DNA from: Immersiella caudata
Taxonomy: Eukaryota > Ascomycota > Sordariomycetes > Sordariales > Lasiosphaeriaceae
Direction: 5' to 3'
Length of the DNA stretch: 64,000 bases
NCBI GenBank assembly: GCA_030512335.1
Contig: JAULSU010000001.1
Coordinates: 1,922,001 to 1,986,000, forward strand
The stretch's first letter is position 1. Each line of letters starts with the position of its first letter. The notes below the pieces were generated by a model that was given only the letters and a program-made list of their open reading frames with translations, did not search any database and was not told the DNA's origin. A program made the position numbers and the translations under genes. Positions 42,476 through 54,056 of this stretch are shown here, piece by piece.

Positions 42476-45400
42476 ATGGACAGCATGATGTTCTCGCCCT
42501 ATGGCTACGGGCCTCTACCCCCGTCTGCCATGGCCGAGATCGAGAAGAAGACGGCCGCGCTGCAGCAGTCCAGCAGCTTGCGCAAGTTGTTAGAGCTGGA
42601 CAAGTTGGACAAGAAGCACAAGGTACGTTGGGTTCCTTGCTAGCCCTCACCGCTCCGGCCGCTTGCTGTCCGGAGGCTGTGGCTGTTGTCCCCTGTTTGC
42701 TTTGTTGTCTCACGCCGCGACATGTCTAACACTACTTCGTATTTTTGCAGGCGGAGCCACTACAAAGCGCACCCGCGTCGCCTCCGTCCTCTCCTCCGCC
42801 AGACGCAACCACCCCGGGTCGCTCTATTCAAATCCGACGTGCCGACTCTATCTCTCAGCAGCAGAACGACCTGATGTTGAGGGCGGTGCGCCGCAGCGTC
42901 GTTCTCCCCTCGCTCTCAATCGCTATCCCGCCGTCACCGAGCGACCACAAGCGGGACCAGCGCCGGGACAAACAAGCGGAGACCGAGATCAGAAAGGGGA
43001 GCGAGAGAGGCGGCGCGAACGAGACCGGAGCCGACGCCGAGCCGCTGCATAAACAGGTGAAATTTCTTGCCCCGGATGACGGTGAGATGTCGGATCAGTC
43101 CTCAATCTGCCAATCTCCCAGTTGGGAAGGATACGGGCAAAGAAAAAAGGAAAAGAAAAAGGAGGCAGAGCGGCGGAAGAAGGAGAAGGAGCAGGCCGAA
43201 AAGGAGGCTAAGGCAGCAAAACGGCGAATTGCTGCAAGACTCAGCAAATCACCGCCTCCCGCAGTCAACGGGCGGGCTGCTCGAGCGGCCATCTTGTCAA
43301 ATTCGGACCGGTCGCTGTCCGACCCCATGCTCATCAGTCAACACTTGCTCCCAGAGAGCCAGTCGAGCAGTCGACTGGACGATGTGGGGAGGACTGCTTC
43401 GGCGGATGACCTACAACGATTTCGGGAATACCAACCAGCCATGGCCGAGGTCTTGTCAGACTCGAACACCCACACCCGTCGGTTTACAGGCGGTGTCAAG
43501 CTCGATCGGGAGAGGGAATGGATGTTGCAAAGTCATCTCTCGTCACGGAGCCCACGCTCACCATCCTTCCGTGATTCAGCACACGACGACATCCATCACC
43601 AAAACCCGCATCTCCCTCCTCTCGAGAATCCTACGTCCTTCGGAAACTCCTCCAACCAACAAGTTCAGGCCAAACAGGACGTCAGACCACAGCGTGAGGC
43701 TTTTCCACCGTCAGCCTCCAGAACCCCCATGCTGCGTCATGTGCCCCCTGCTGGACTCAGCCGCAGTAATAGCTTCCTACAGGGCGCAAGCAAGATTCTC
43801 CGAGGCCAAAGCGGGAGATCGTCTGTGGAAGCCGAGTCGGGGAGGGGCCGCAATGAGGATGCCTATGTTCAGCGCCACAGGGATCAGAGTGTCGAAAGAT
43901 CCGTGGCTGAAATTGCGTACGAACAGCTGATCAAGAACGGAAGCCATCAATCTTCATCAACAAGAAGCAGCTCTCGCGACACCCGGAATACAAGACGGTC
44001 CTCTTTCACGCAAGAAGCCAGATCAGTAGCCATGAAGCTCACCGGAAAGTTGACTCCTTCGACAAGGGAGGAACACGCGGGAAGTGCTAGGGTAAGCAGT
44101 CAAACGGATTACTTCAACCATCCTGCGGATCAATCCTATATTGATGGCGCTTCCGCGGCTCGAGGTCACTTTGAACCCGGCCCCGTCTCTGTTTCCAGCC
44201 AGGAAAACTATCGCGACCATTTGGCCGAGGAACAACTTGCCATGTCAGAGGCCGCTCTGTCCCACGGAGCACTGGCTCTCAGGGATGGGGCGGAACGACC
44301 GCCGACCTCACGGAGCTCTGCGAGCTCCAGCAGTCGCTCAGTTGGGGGTACTGCCTCTAATCACACCAAAAGGGGTCGAAACCTGCGGGATGTAGCCAAG
44401 ACAGCCCTTGGTTCTTCCAAGGTGCCCCACAACACTCTCGACCGGCCAGAACCACAGATGCTGGTTGTGCCCTATGCGACTCTCCGAACCCACGTGGACT
44501 CTCTAGATTCCGCCTCGGAGCCGATGCCACCACACCCAAGGTCCCCGACATCGTCTTCCACAATCATAAGCGGCTTGCACGGGCGAAATCCTCAGCCCGC
44601 CCAAGATGTTTCAACTCACCAACTACAGCCCAATGTCGCTAAGCCCTCTGAGGCTGACCATGTTGGAAGCCGAGTTTCAGAGGGTTCCTCTTCATCATCT
44701 GCGTATGAGGATGGATCTCCACCTCCGTCGCCGGTCACTACCCCGGATACATCTCGGCCCCAGTCATCCAAGGACGTGCCGTTCACGGTGGATGAACTTC
44801 CAAAGAAAACAGATGGCTCTCACTGCCCCCAAGACGACGATAGGACGTTTCGTCAGACCTCAGACGACTTGAACGGCTCCAGCACCTCAACCACACCGCG
44901 TCAGCTGAACTCAGAAGTCAGTGAGCCCGCCGAGTTTGTTAATGAGGATCGTTTCAGTAGGACAGCGCTGCCCATTGATGTCGATTGTGATGCGCAGTCT
45001 TTCACAACTTCGTTCTCCAACCTGGATAACATCGATAATATCGATGAAACACTGGCTAACGCTGCAGCTGCGGCACAACTTTCAAGGCAGAAGAGTCTGG
45101 AGGATGACCAAGCTGTGCGGCAGCCAAAGCGTTTGAAGTCACTGTCTGATACCAACTATCGCTCTGGCAACCACGATAGCACCATCTTGCCAACTTCCTT
45201 CACTCAATTCAGTGTTGGGACGGCGTCCGAGCCTCAAATATCGATTCCACCCAGGTCGAAGAAGCGCCCCTCCACATCCCAAGGAGAAGCGATGGCAAGC
45301 GAAAGAGCGCAAGATTGTAGTCCAGAGATTGGATACGAACGGCCAGGCCCAGAGTGGGGATCGGTCAAGACAGGAAAGGGGTCGACGAAGGAGAGAAATG

Positions 45401-46377
45401 GGTTTGAGAGACTAGCTGAGTGGGCGATTTTGAGCAATCCCGACACAGCGAGCAAGGCGGGGAACGAACAAGAGGTGCCTAACAAAGACACAAGCTTCCT
45501 GATCAGCCGAAGCTCAACACCAGAGATGGAGCCAGCTCAATTGTCTCCCAGCTACGCACCTCAAGAGAAAGACTTGGCCGACTATCATGGGGCAGCCAAG
45601 ATGCGGTACACTGAAAGCAGAACTTCTAGTCGGGCTAGCACCTCGCCCCCCACGCCTCAGTCTCCCCAATTCCAAGCGCACAGAGACAGGGAACCGCCAG
45701 GCTCTTACGGGTCAGCCAAGACTCAGTACGCTGAAGTCAGAGTCTCTAGTCGAGCCAGCACCTCACCGCCGTCACCTCAGTCTCCCAGGTTCCTGAGGCC
45801 AACGTCTCCCCCGGTTCAGCACCCCCAGAGGGCACCTGCCCCCCCTCGAATGGCTCCTGCCCCTACTCCCGTGTCGTCGAGACCTCCCTCGGCGGCGTCA
45901 TCATCGCGATCAGCTCCTGCCACGGTTCCGATCTCTGTACCCTCACCAGCTCCTTCAGTCGGCCGATCAGCCAAAGTGGCACCAGTATCGATTCTCAAGC
46001 CGGCCCGGGCTTCGTCTGATCCTGCTGCAGCCCACCCGTCGATGGGCTCCCCGGCGCCAGTGCTCTCAGCTTTGCCCAAGCACATGCAACTGCAAGCTGG
46101 CATATCAGCTCGACCGCCTGCAACAGTGCCAGAGCCTCGCGTGGCTCCGATCGCTAAGATGTTCGTCGAGTGCTGCAACTGCAAATTTTATCACGACATG
46201 CCATCAAAGTTATATGAGTGCATGGCCAAACCCGACGCAGTGGTCGAAGATAAGTTGCTGGGCATCTCTGGTGCTATCACCACGATGGTGAAGTGCCCTT
46301 GGTGCCAACACAACATGAGCAAAAGCTGCTGCGCGGGATATGCCGCTGTGGTTTATCTCAAGGAGAGGTTACACTAA
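42476..46377 (+). CDS. Large disordered fungal protein with C-terminal Cys-rich (zinc-binding-like) module
   Basis: Exons 42476-42622 and 42751-46377 give 1257 aa; the 128-bp intron has GTACGT, CTAAC and TTTTGCAG. The N-terminal ~49 residues (YGYGPLPPSAMAEIEKKTAA...) are followed by a Lys/Glu/Arg coiled-coil-like segment around 180-230. Then come roughly 900 residues of Ser/Pro/Arg-rich, probably disordered sequence. About 28 codons are tandemly repeated with a 40-codon period (45589-45672 and 45709-45792). The last ~70 residues are well ordered: MFVECCNCKFYHDMPSKLYE, then MVKCPWCQHNM and SCCAGYAAVVYLKERLH, giving CCxC, CxxC and CC pairs that look zinc-binding. I recognise this terminal module as conserved among filamentous ascomycetes but know no function. 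Confidence 0.8.
45589..45792 (+). repeat. Coding tandem repeat, two 84-bp units with 120-bp period
   Basis: Units 45589-45672 and 45709-45792 encode near-identical Ser/Pro-rich 28-residue blocks sharing SSRASTSPP and PQSP. They lie in the disordered region of the large zinc-module protein. Confidence 0.75.
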
Positions 46378-48063
46378 CGAGGATGCGGAGGACGGAAAGG
46401 AAGGTTAGAACGAAAGCAAACAACTATTGCATTTCTCTTGTTCCTACCACATTAGCATTCATATTTGGCGCGGTTCTAAAAAGGCTTTTACTACTGGCAT
46501 CTATCACGGTTCCTTGGCTTGGCTGCTCCAGACGGAGGTGGCGAACGATCGCGGGTTCGGCATCGGCATTTTCTTCTCATTGGCGGAAGGTTTTCCTGCC
46601 GTTCGCTCTATACGCGGGACAGCAGATTCATCAGTACACACAGCATGGCTATGCATATTCAGGATAATTTCTTCTTATTTTCTGTTGTGTATCCTTAAGC
46701 ATAATCCAGATGGGTGGGTGATAGCGCGAAGGGGGAAGATCGATTTTACATCTTTCGAAGTTGTTCGATCGTGACTGGTGGTGGAGCCACCAAGTAGGAG
46801 AGGAAGCGAGACGCGTGAAGATCGGGAGTGACCGTCAAAAGGGGAGGGCAGAGGATGAAGGTTGAGTTGCTAGTCAGTTGACGACTGGATCACCCATACG
46901 TTTACACTCGCAGGTCCTGGTTAATCACAGGTGCTGTGTTTACCCGCGACAGCACTGCCAGATGATTATTCAAACCTCATTCTCACTCATCTACATGTCA
47001 TCTCCGATGAGATTTTAGTGATTCCACCTGTAGACTCTGTTTTTCCTTTGTGAAATGTATGCGTGTACTTGCCGGACCGGGGAACTTCAACTACCGCACG
47101 GCGACAACAGCAAGTTGGGTACACATCCAACACCAACATCGCCATCCGCGGAAAACCTCTTGGTTGGCGCGGGAGCACGGCAATGCGGCTCCCAGATGCC
47201 CTATTTGCCAAGCACACGTCGCCTTTTCTTGCTCCCCCTTGCCTTGCCGATGGGGCTTGCTGCAGTTCCCGTACGCAGTATAAGGTGAGTAATAAGGCTT
47301 AAACTTCGCTCGGATGCGCTTCCGAAAGAGCTTACGTCTCCCTTTTTGCGGGGCATGCAGGTGCAGAGTTTTGCGAGTCGTCCATGGGTAGTGTGCGGAG
47401 GGGGAGAGGAATTAAGGCTCTGGCAGGAACGGGAGGGAAGTTTCAACCGGGTGCGGGAGTTGAGATGCTGGAGGAATTAATCTGAGGTGACGGCTGGGCG
47501 TGTGTAACTCAGCCGGCAGTTTGGGGGGGGAGGGGGGAATATTTTGTGGGGTTAAGGGATGGGGGATTGTTTGTTGGGGTTAGGGGTTGAGATGGATGGA
47601 GAAAGGGGTTTATCAGATCGATCTTATCTCTTGACAGGATGGGTGAGCTGTGGGTCTTGGCGTCGTCATGGACCCACTTTTCGGAGATCCGCGTTTTACC
47701 GAAGAGGAATGCGCGTTGTTATCGGGCTATCGGGTTATCGCTGGGGTTTTGGCGGGTGAGTCGAGAATATTCTGTAGGAGCAGTTTTTCTGAACGTGCGC
47801 CGAGACCACTGACGCCAATTGAAGGAGGAAAGCTCCGGACTCCGGCCGAATTCGCTCTGAGTTTTTCGCCCCTCGCCGCCCGCAACTGACCCCTAAGTAC
47901 GTCACGGTTTGGGAATTTGTTCCCTCTTTGCAGTTTTGTTGCTTTTCCCAAGCGAACAGACGAGCGCCTGCGATTTGTGTCGGTACCTGGGCGCAGAGCA
48001 CAGAGCTTCCAGTTCCACACCCTTGTGTGGACTGGAGTTGGTTCTGCTTGACGACGCGGCGAG
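46378..48063. other. Intergenic tract upstream of the Mtm1-like gene
   Basis: 1.7 kb without a supported gene. A G-tract (47522-47537) is the only simple-sequence feature noted. Confidence 0.45.
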
Positions 48064-49507
48064 ATGGCGCCCTTTGTGCGAAGCGCGCAACACCCAGATG
48101 GACAGGACCATGATAGATTAGGCGTTCTCGATGAGGCGCCTGTTGAGATCACGGCATGGCAGAAGATGCTGTCGGCGACATCAGGCAGTTTGTTGACCGG
48201 CTTGCTCGGTAGGTGATTCAACTGCGACGAATGACGGATGTTGAGATGACGCATTTGTTAACATCTATCCCGCACCGTTTTTAGTCACACCACTGGATGT
48301 TGTGCGCGTACGATGGCAGTCGCAGGGGGTATCGCAACCGAGACCGGTTGACTTCCAACGGCTTGCGATATCCACGTCTTCAATCCCGAGTACCTTCCAA
48401 CCCCAGAACCTTGGCGTAACGGCCTGCTGCAGGGAGGTCTTCTTCGCGAACAACACAACTGAAGCCTGCCTCGCCGTGCCTCAAATCGGCACCGCCAGCA
48501 CCGCCGAATGTGCTGTTGAGCAGACACAGCAGCGCACTTTCAACTCGACAGTAGATGGATTGCGCAAGATTGCGCGAAATGAGGGCGTCACGACACTTTG
48601 GCGTGGCCTGTCGCCGACTCTTATCATGGCCATTCCCGCCAACATTATCTACTTCACTGGGTATGAATGGCTACGGTATAACCCAGCGAGTCCCGTTCAA
48701 CGGGCTGGGCTTCGCGACGAATACGCACCACTTGTCGGCGGTTCTGTTGCCCGCGTCCTCGCAGCGACGGCAGTTAGTCCCATCGAGTTATTCCGAACCC
48801 GGCTGCAGGCGCTTTCAGTATCTGCACCCTCTTCCGGTGCAGCTCCTGCTAGCAGCAGCGGTCCCCTTATTGAGACCTTCCGTGGGATCAAGGACATGGT
48901 CGGCCTCCATGGTTACCCCGCGCTCTGGCGGGGGTTGACACTTACACTGTGGCGTGACGTTCCCTTCTCCGGAATGTACTGGTTAGGCTACGAAACGATT
49001 CGCAACCAACTTACCGATGCACGCGAGCAGGCGCGCGGCCGCTCCATCCGCTTCGATGCCGACGGTGAGAGACGCGATTCCCGAACAAGAGCCCGCGCCC
49101 GTCGACGGTCTCGGAGTAGGGAAAACCACACCGAGACCTTTACCGATTCTTTCATTGCGGGTGCCGCATCGGGTGCCATTGCCAGCGTGGCTACGATGCC
49201 CTTCGACGTTGGCAAGACACGAACCCAAATCTACCGGGAGGGCCCCGCGGCTACCAAGGCTTCCTCCGCTGCCGCAGCCCCCGAGGAGAGGAGCATGTCC
49301 CGTCTGCTGTGGCACATCTTCAAGACAGAGGGTATGGCTGGTCTATTCAAAGGGTGGATTCCTCGAACGCTCAAGGTGGCGCCAGCTTGCGCCATCATGA
49401 TCAGTAGTTATGAGGTGGGCAAGCGGGTCTTCCGGGGAGCAAACGAACGTGCGCTGCTGAAAGCGAAGGATCGGGAGATTGAAGAACTTGAAAGTCTCGG
49501 TGCTTGA
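48064..49507 (+). CDS. mtm1: Mitochondrial carrier, Mtm1 / SLC25A39-SLC25A40 type
   Basis: Exons 48064-48208 and 48285-49507 give 455 aa; the 76-bp intron has GTAGGT, GTTAAC and TTTTTAG. Exon 1 encodes MAPFVRSAQHP and WQKMLSATSGSLLTGLL. Exon 2 begins VTPLDVVRVRWQSQ, the first carrier signature. Later signatures are AVSPIELFRTRLQA and ATMPFDVGKTRTQI. Between helices 1 and 2 lies a long matrix loop with four cysteines (CCREVFF..., CLAVP, AEC), the arrangement that in human SLC25A39 is reported to bind an iron-sulfur cluster and control stability. Yeast Mtm1 is linked to Mn/Fe handling and Sod2; SLC25A39 to mitochondrial glutathione import. An Arg/Ser-rich insertion (RTRARARRRSRSREN) precedes the third repeat. 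The start is the ATG giving a 48-codon first exon; it is in frame with all motifs. Confidence 0.9.
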
Positions 49508-50601
49508 AAGTCGTCAAACTCTCGTATCAAAATCTCAACTTCCTCTATTTTGATTGCGTTTTGTTCCAGGAGCGTCGGCACTAGCATTGTTTGGCGTTCA
49601 CATTGCTTCGGGCGGGATTCGGGAGGTCATGTCATAGATTGGCGGGGGAAGGACATCCCGATTCTTCTTTTGATTTGCGGGGTGCTGGTTAACGGCTGTC
49701 TCGGTGCTGGCTGGCGAGGAAAATAGAGCCATGTCTGAGGGGATATACCTGTGAAATAATAGAATCAGACGGGCGAGCCTGGGGAGCGATCAGCACTGCT
49801 CTGCTACCTAAGCTGGATAATCTTTTGTAACAACACCTTGTAGACACGAAGAGAAATCCTCAGCATCATACCTCACATCTGGGTGTGCTGTGAGATGAAG
49901 ATCAAAAGGACAGCACCCAAACATCGTGATTTAGAGCGAGCCTGGTGGCAGGGTGCTCCACAATTCAAGTTCCAGTTGTCTAACAGGCCTCTCCAATAGC
50001 CAAAAGGCACCGATGAATATTAAGGAACTCATACCGAGTAACAAAAATCAAGAGAGCCAGTCCGGCATGGTGTGCTTCCCTCTCTTCCCGAGACCCTTTC
50101 CCGCCGCTACAGGACAAAAACCCAAGTAGTAGCACCTCTGCAATGGCCCGTCCGATGAAGAGACAGAGTACCGAACAATCTCGGGCCAAGCGAATTATTC
50201 TTAACTATGAAACAAAAAGAGTACTTGGTCTGCGAGAAAAGATGCCTCGTTTCGTGCCGCATCGCCTTCCATCCTTGCTTGCTTGCTAAAACGCAGGAAC
50301 AACTTTTCTAGTGGTATCATTGGGGAGAGCGAGAAAAAAGTTGCGAGGTCGAAAGCTAATAAACGACACAACGGAAAACCTCGCGCACCGTCGACAAGAT
50401 TAGGTGGAACTGAAGGACGATATATCGGCCAGATCAGGGTCCGCCGCCCCTGGTTAGGGGAAAAGGAAAATAGCCTCCGAATGACGAGCAGAAAAGTGCT
50501 GTAGTTTTCGTATGTTGCAATCTTTTGTTCTTGGGTGGGAGCCGCCCAGCCTCTTGTCGTAGCTATGGGGAGATGCAATTCCTGAGAGATAGGCATCGCA
50601 A
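49508..50601. other. Convergent intergenic tract
   Basis: 3' regions of mtm1 and the Msb1-like gene. No supported feature. Confidence 0.5.
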
Positions 50602-53600
50602 CTAGCGACGGACAGCAGGCGCCCGGCTGGCGGGACCATGGATTCCCTCTGCGTTTTGGGTCAGCTCCGCAACTCTAGCCTTGATACGAGCGACGCGGGA
50701 TTCAATGGCTACAAGACGGAGGCATTAGCAAACTCTACGTTTACATGGGGGATGGCAGACTACTCACTCTCTTCGCCACTCGTGTCATCATCAACCTCAA
50801 TGGGCTTCCTTTCTTCGACCGGGGCGCCAGTCTGTCGTTGAGCGGCGCGTTCCGCGGCATTCTTACGGATCTGGGCCCATCGGTCCTGAGCAGGAACTGC
50901 TCTGGCCACGGGTGGTGGCGCTGGTGCGGACTCATCCTCATCAGCCTTTGGTGAGGGAAGGGGGGAGCGAGTCGCGTGGCGGGCAATCGGGGGAGGGACT
51001 GCGTCATCGGCATCATCGGCATCAGGCACGAAAGCAGGCTGGTCAAGGAGCGGCCCTTGGTCAAAGCGAGCAAACTCTTCGGAAGCCGACGGCTCGCGGG
51101 CTGCGGGTTCGTGAACGGGGGGCTCGTAGGTTGGCTCATAGGTCGGCTCGGGTACAGCTGGGGCAACAGGTGCCTGGAAGGCCGGGGAACCAACCGGAGA
51201 TGGGGGAGACGGGGGCGCGACTGGCTCATAGCGCTCCTCAATCTCATCTTGCTGGACAGGGGCCCGGTCTACCACGGCAGGCTGGGCCACAGGGACAGGT
51301 GCAGGTGCGGGTGCTGCCGCGCGTACTGGCTCAGGCGAGACAACCCGTTCAGTCGGCGAGGTCATTGCGGAAAGCTGGCTTGCGGCATTCTCAGGCAGCT
51401 TCGAGTGCCTTCTGGTGCGGCCAAACAGCTTCCTAAAGCCACCTCCGCTCGCAGCCCCAGCCGCAGGGGTCTTGTTCATCTCCTTGTGAAGCTTCTTGTA
51501 CTTTTTGCTCTCGGGGCTGAGGTCCGGGTCGGGAGAGACCATGGTCTCACGGGTAAGTTCCATGCTTTCGGCCTCCTTCGGCGGTGGCAGCGGGGTGTTG
51601 CGAGCGACATCAGAGGGGCGTTCAGCAGGGTGCACATCCCTCGGCGCCTCAACGGCCTTCTCTGTGAGTTGCGGGATTTCTGGCTCTGGTGTCTCAGCCC
51701 TGCTGATGCCGAACGAGGGCGTCACGGGCATCGTCGCCGAGGTAGGCAGCGACTTGGGCGGCAGCTCGGGCGGGTGGTCGTGTCCGTTCGTCAATGAAGT
51801 AGCATGCCCATTAGTCGCAACACCCCGGCCGGCATTCGCATTGGACAAGTAGGCTTCCCTAATCGCCTCCTTGTCGTACTTGTTGGCCCATTTGACGGCG
51901 GGCGAGGCTTCGCTGAGGATGCTTGGCTGAAGGGTGAGAACACTATTAGTTTTCTCTGCCATCAGGTCGGCATCGTTCCGTCCCCGCCGTTCGGGGATTT
52001 GCTGCTGCTGTGCCCTCTGCTTCTCCTTCATCTGAAGCTGCATCGCTGCGGCCTGAATCTTTGCTTGCTGGTCGGGGCCGATGCTGGTCTTGCTGAATCC
52101 CATTGTGCTGCTCGCTTTCAACCCATCACCCCTATCAAGAGCGTGTTTCCCGGTCGACTTTCTCCTGCCGAGTCCCTTGTTGCGGCGCGTCCAGCTGAAG
52201 AAGCTCTTCTTCTCAGCAATGTACGCGCCGTCTTCCAGGTCTGGCGCCGCACCCTTGACGATCTCCTCAATTACCAACCATCGTCCGGTTCGAATGACGG
52301 TCTCAATGACAGCGCAACGCCCAAACGCTGCCTTTCTGTCCGGTGTTTCCTCCGGCCCCAAGCTGCTCATCCACACCCACCAGAAGGCGTCATCCAAATC
52401 AAATCGAGTTGTGCTTGCAAGCTCACCGGGCTCGAGGTGGTGATTTTCGGTCTCGAGTCGCGGCCTGTGAGACTGTGAGCTTCTCTGCCGGACGGCAGTC
52501 TCAATTGGCGGCAGGACCTTATCAGGGGGTAAAAGCAGGTTTGACGGATTATGGCCTCTTTCATCAACAAACCCAGACGAGAGGAAATCGGCCCAAGATG
52601 GTGTCGTCGGTCGTCCCAGGTCGCCAGATGCCGCTGTTGATCTCAATCCTTGCGGGCGCCGACTCCCGCCCAGCCTCCCATCGTCGTCTTCGTCCTCTTC
52701 CTCGAGGGCGCTGGCGAAGCCAATATCCTCAAAACGGGACCACGAGGCATCCCTAAGACTCGTGGAATGCTTCGAGCTAGAAACGGCCTTGGACTGGTTT
52801 GCAGCAGAGACCGCCCTAAGAACTCTGCGGCACTCCTCTGTAAGCGCGCTGACTGGGTCCTCGTACTCTGCGTACTCCCTCAGAGCCCTGTCGTCCTCGC
52901 GATACTGGAAGTGGTTTGCCCGCCTTAAAAGTGCGAATGGAGTGGGTGACACTGTGTCGACGATCATAGATACCCGGTTGGTTGTAGACTGCATCAAAGC
53001 CGGCCGCTGGGGAGGGTATTCGGTCTCCTGCAGCAGCTTCTGCAGTGACATGGGTAGAAGCGAAATCGCGCCCCGAGTTTGTTGCTGAGGGGCTAGGGAC
53101 CGGAGATACGCAAAGAACAGATGGCTTGTGGCGTCGGCAGCGCTGTAGCCGTGTCAGTTGGCGTGTTTGGTGAACAAGGGAGTTTGCTTACCTCAACCAC
53201 GACTTGTACCCGCCTTCAAAGCCATTGCCGTCATCTTTTATCTCAAAAGCCCACCATGCAGCCATCCGCGAGAGCTTTCGCCCGCCAAAACCGTTCATCT
53301 TTCCGTGAGCTGCAACCGCCGCGAGAAGCTCAAAAAAGCTCCAGATGATCGCAGCGCGCGTCTCGCTCTCGACGCTTAGCGGAATAAAAGTCCTGAATGA
53401 GTCTCTGGCCATGTTCGAATCTGGTCGTTTTCCGTTAGCCCCACCTTCTTGGTAAAACCCGGCGCAGCAGTCGCATACCTTGCTCTCCGACCTTGAAGAG
53501 CTCGTAGGAATCCCAACCAACGACTCCGCCCTGTATTCTCGCCCAACACCACTTAACTACTCCTGAAATAACCTGCTCCTTTGTTAGCTCATCCTAGCGC

Positions 53601-54056
53601 CGCGTGCACAAGAAGCCACCATACCATAGGCTCGGTCATCCGCAACTCGTTCGCCAATGCCTCCCCGCGAAGTGCTGGAGAGCCATCTCGGCCGTCAAAA
53701 AAGTGTCGCACAAAGGTGCGAACAGCACTTGGGTCCGAGGTCGGACGGAATGGAAGCAGCAAGAATGGAAGATCGAGAGCTTTGGGAAAGTTAAGCGTCA
53801 GCTAGAGTCGTCGCACAACGGTCTTGGGGCGCCACTGTCGCAGATGGGCGGCGCCCGCAGTGCTCGCAGGAATTGATGTCATACCTCGAGCCTTGAGCTC
53901 CTGTGTGCAAAGCCTAATCAGTTCCTGGACCTCCTCCGGTTCAACCGTCTTGCGAGTCCAGGCGTCTTCCCAAGTCTCCTTCGCCGGTAGTGTGGACTCG
54001 GGCTGGTTCTTCTTTTTCGAGTCTTTGCCCCTGAAACGGGCGAAGAGGCTCGGCAT
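50602..54056 (-). CDS. Msb1/Mug8-domain protein (cell-polarity / Rho-signalling adaptor)
   Basis: Six exons in transcript order, 54056-53885, 53779-53625, 53572-53479, 53420-53192, 53142-50768 and 50708-50602, close to 1043 aa. The N-terminal Msb1/Mug8 domain covers about 35-470: TWEDAWTRKTVEPEEVQELI, LPFLLLPFRPTSD, VRTFVRHFFDG, VVKWCWARIQGGVVGWDSYE, FIPLSVESETRAAII, HGKMNGFGGRKLSRMAAWWAFE and GFEGGYKSW. The rest is Pro/Ser/Glu-rich and disordered, with YEPTYEPP repeats. The last small exon adds a coiled-coil-like IESRVARIKARVAEL; without it the frame would end SGEESE just after a GTGAGT donor. Yeast Msb1 acts in bud emergence with Cdc42/Bem1 and Rho1, and Mug8 is its fission-yeast relative; by analogy this would act in hyphal polarity. 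Introns are 105, 52, 58, 49 and 59 bp. Confidence 0.87.
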
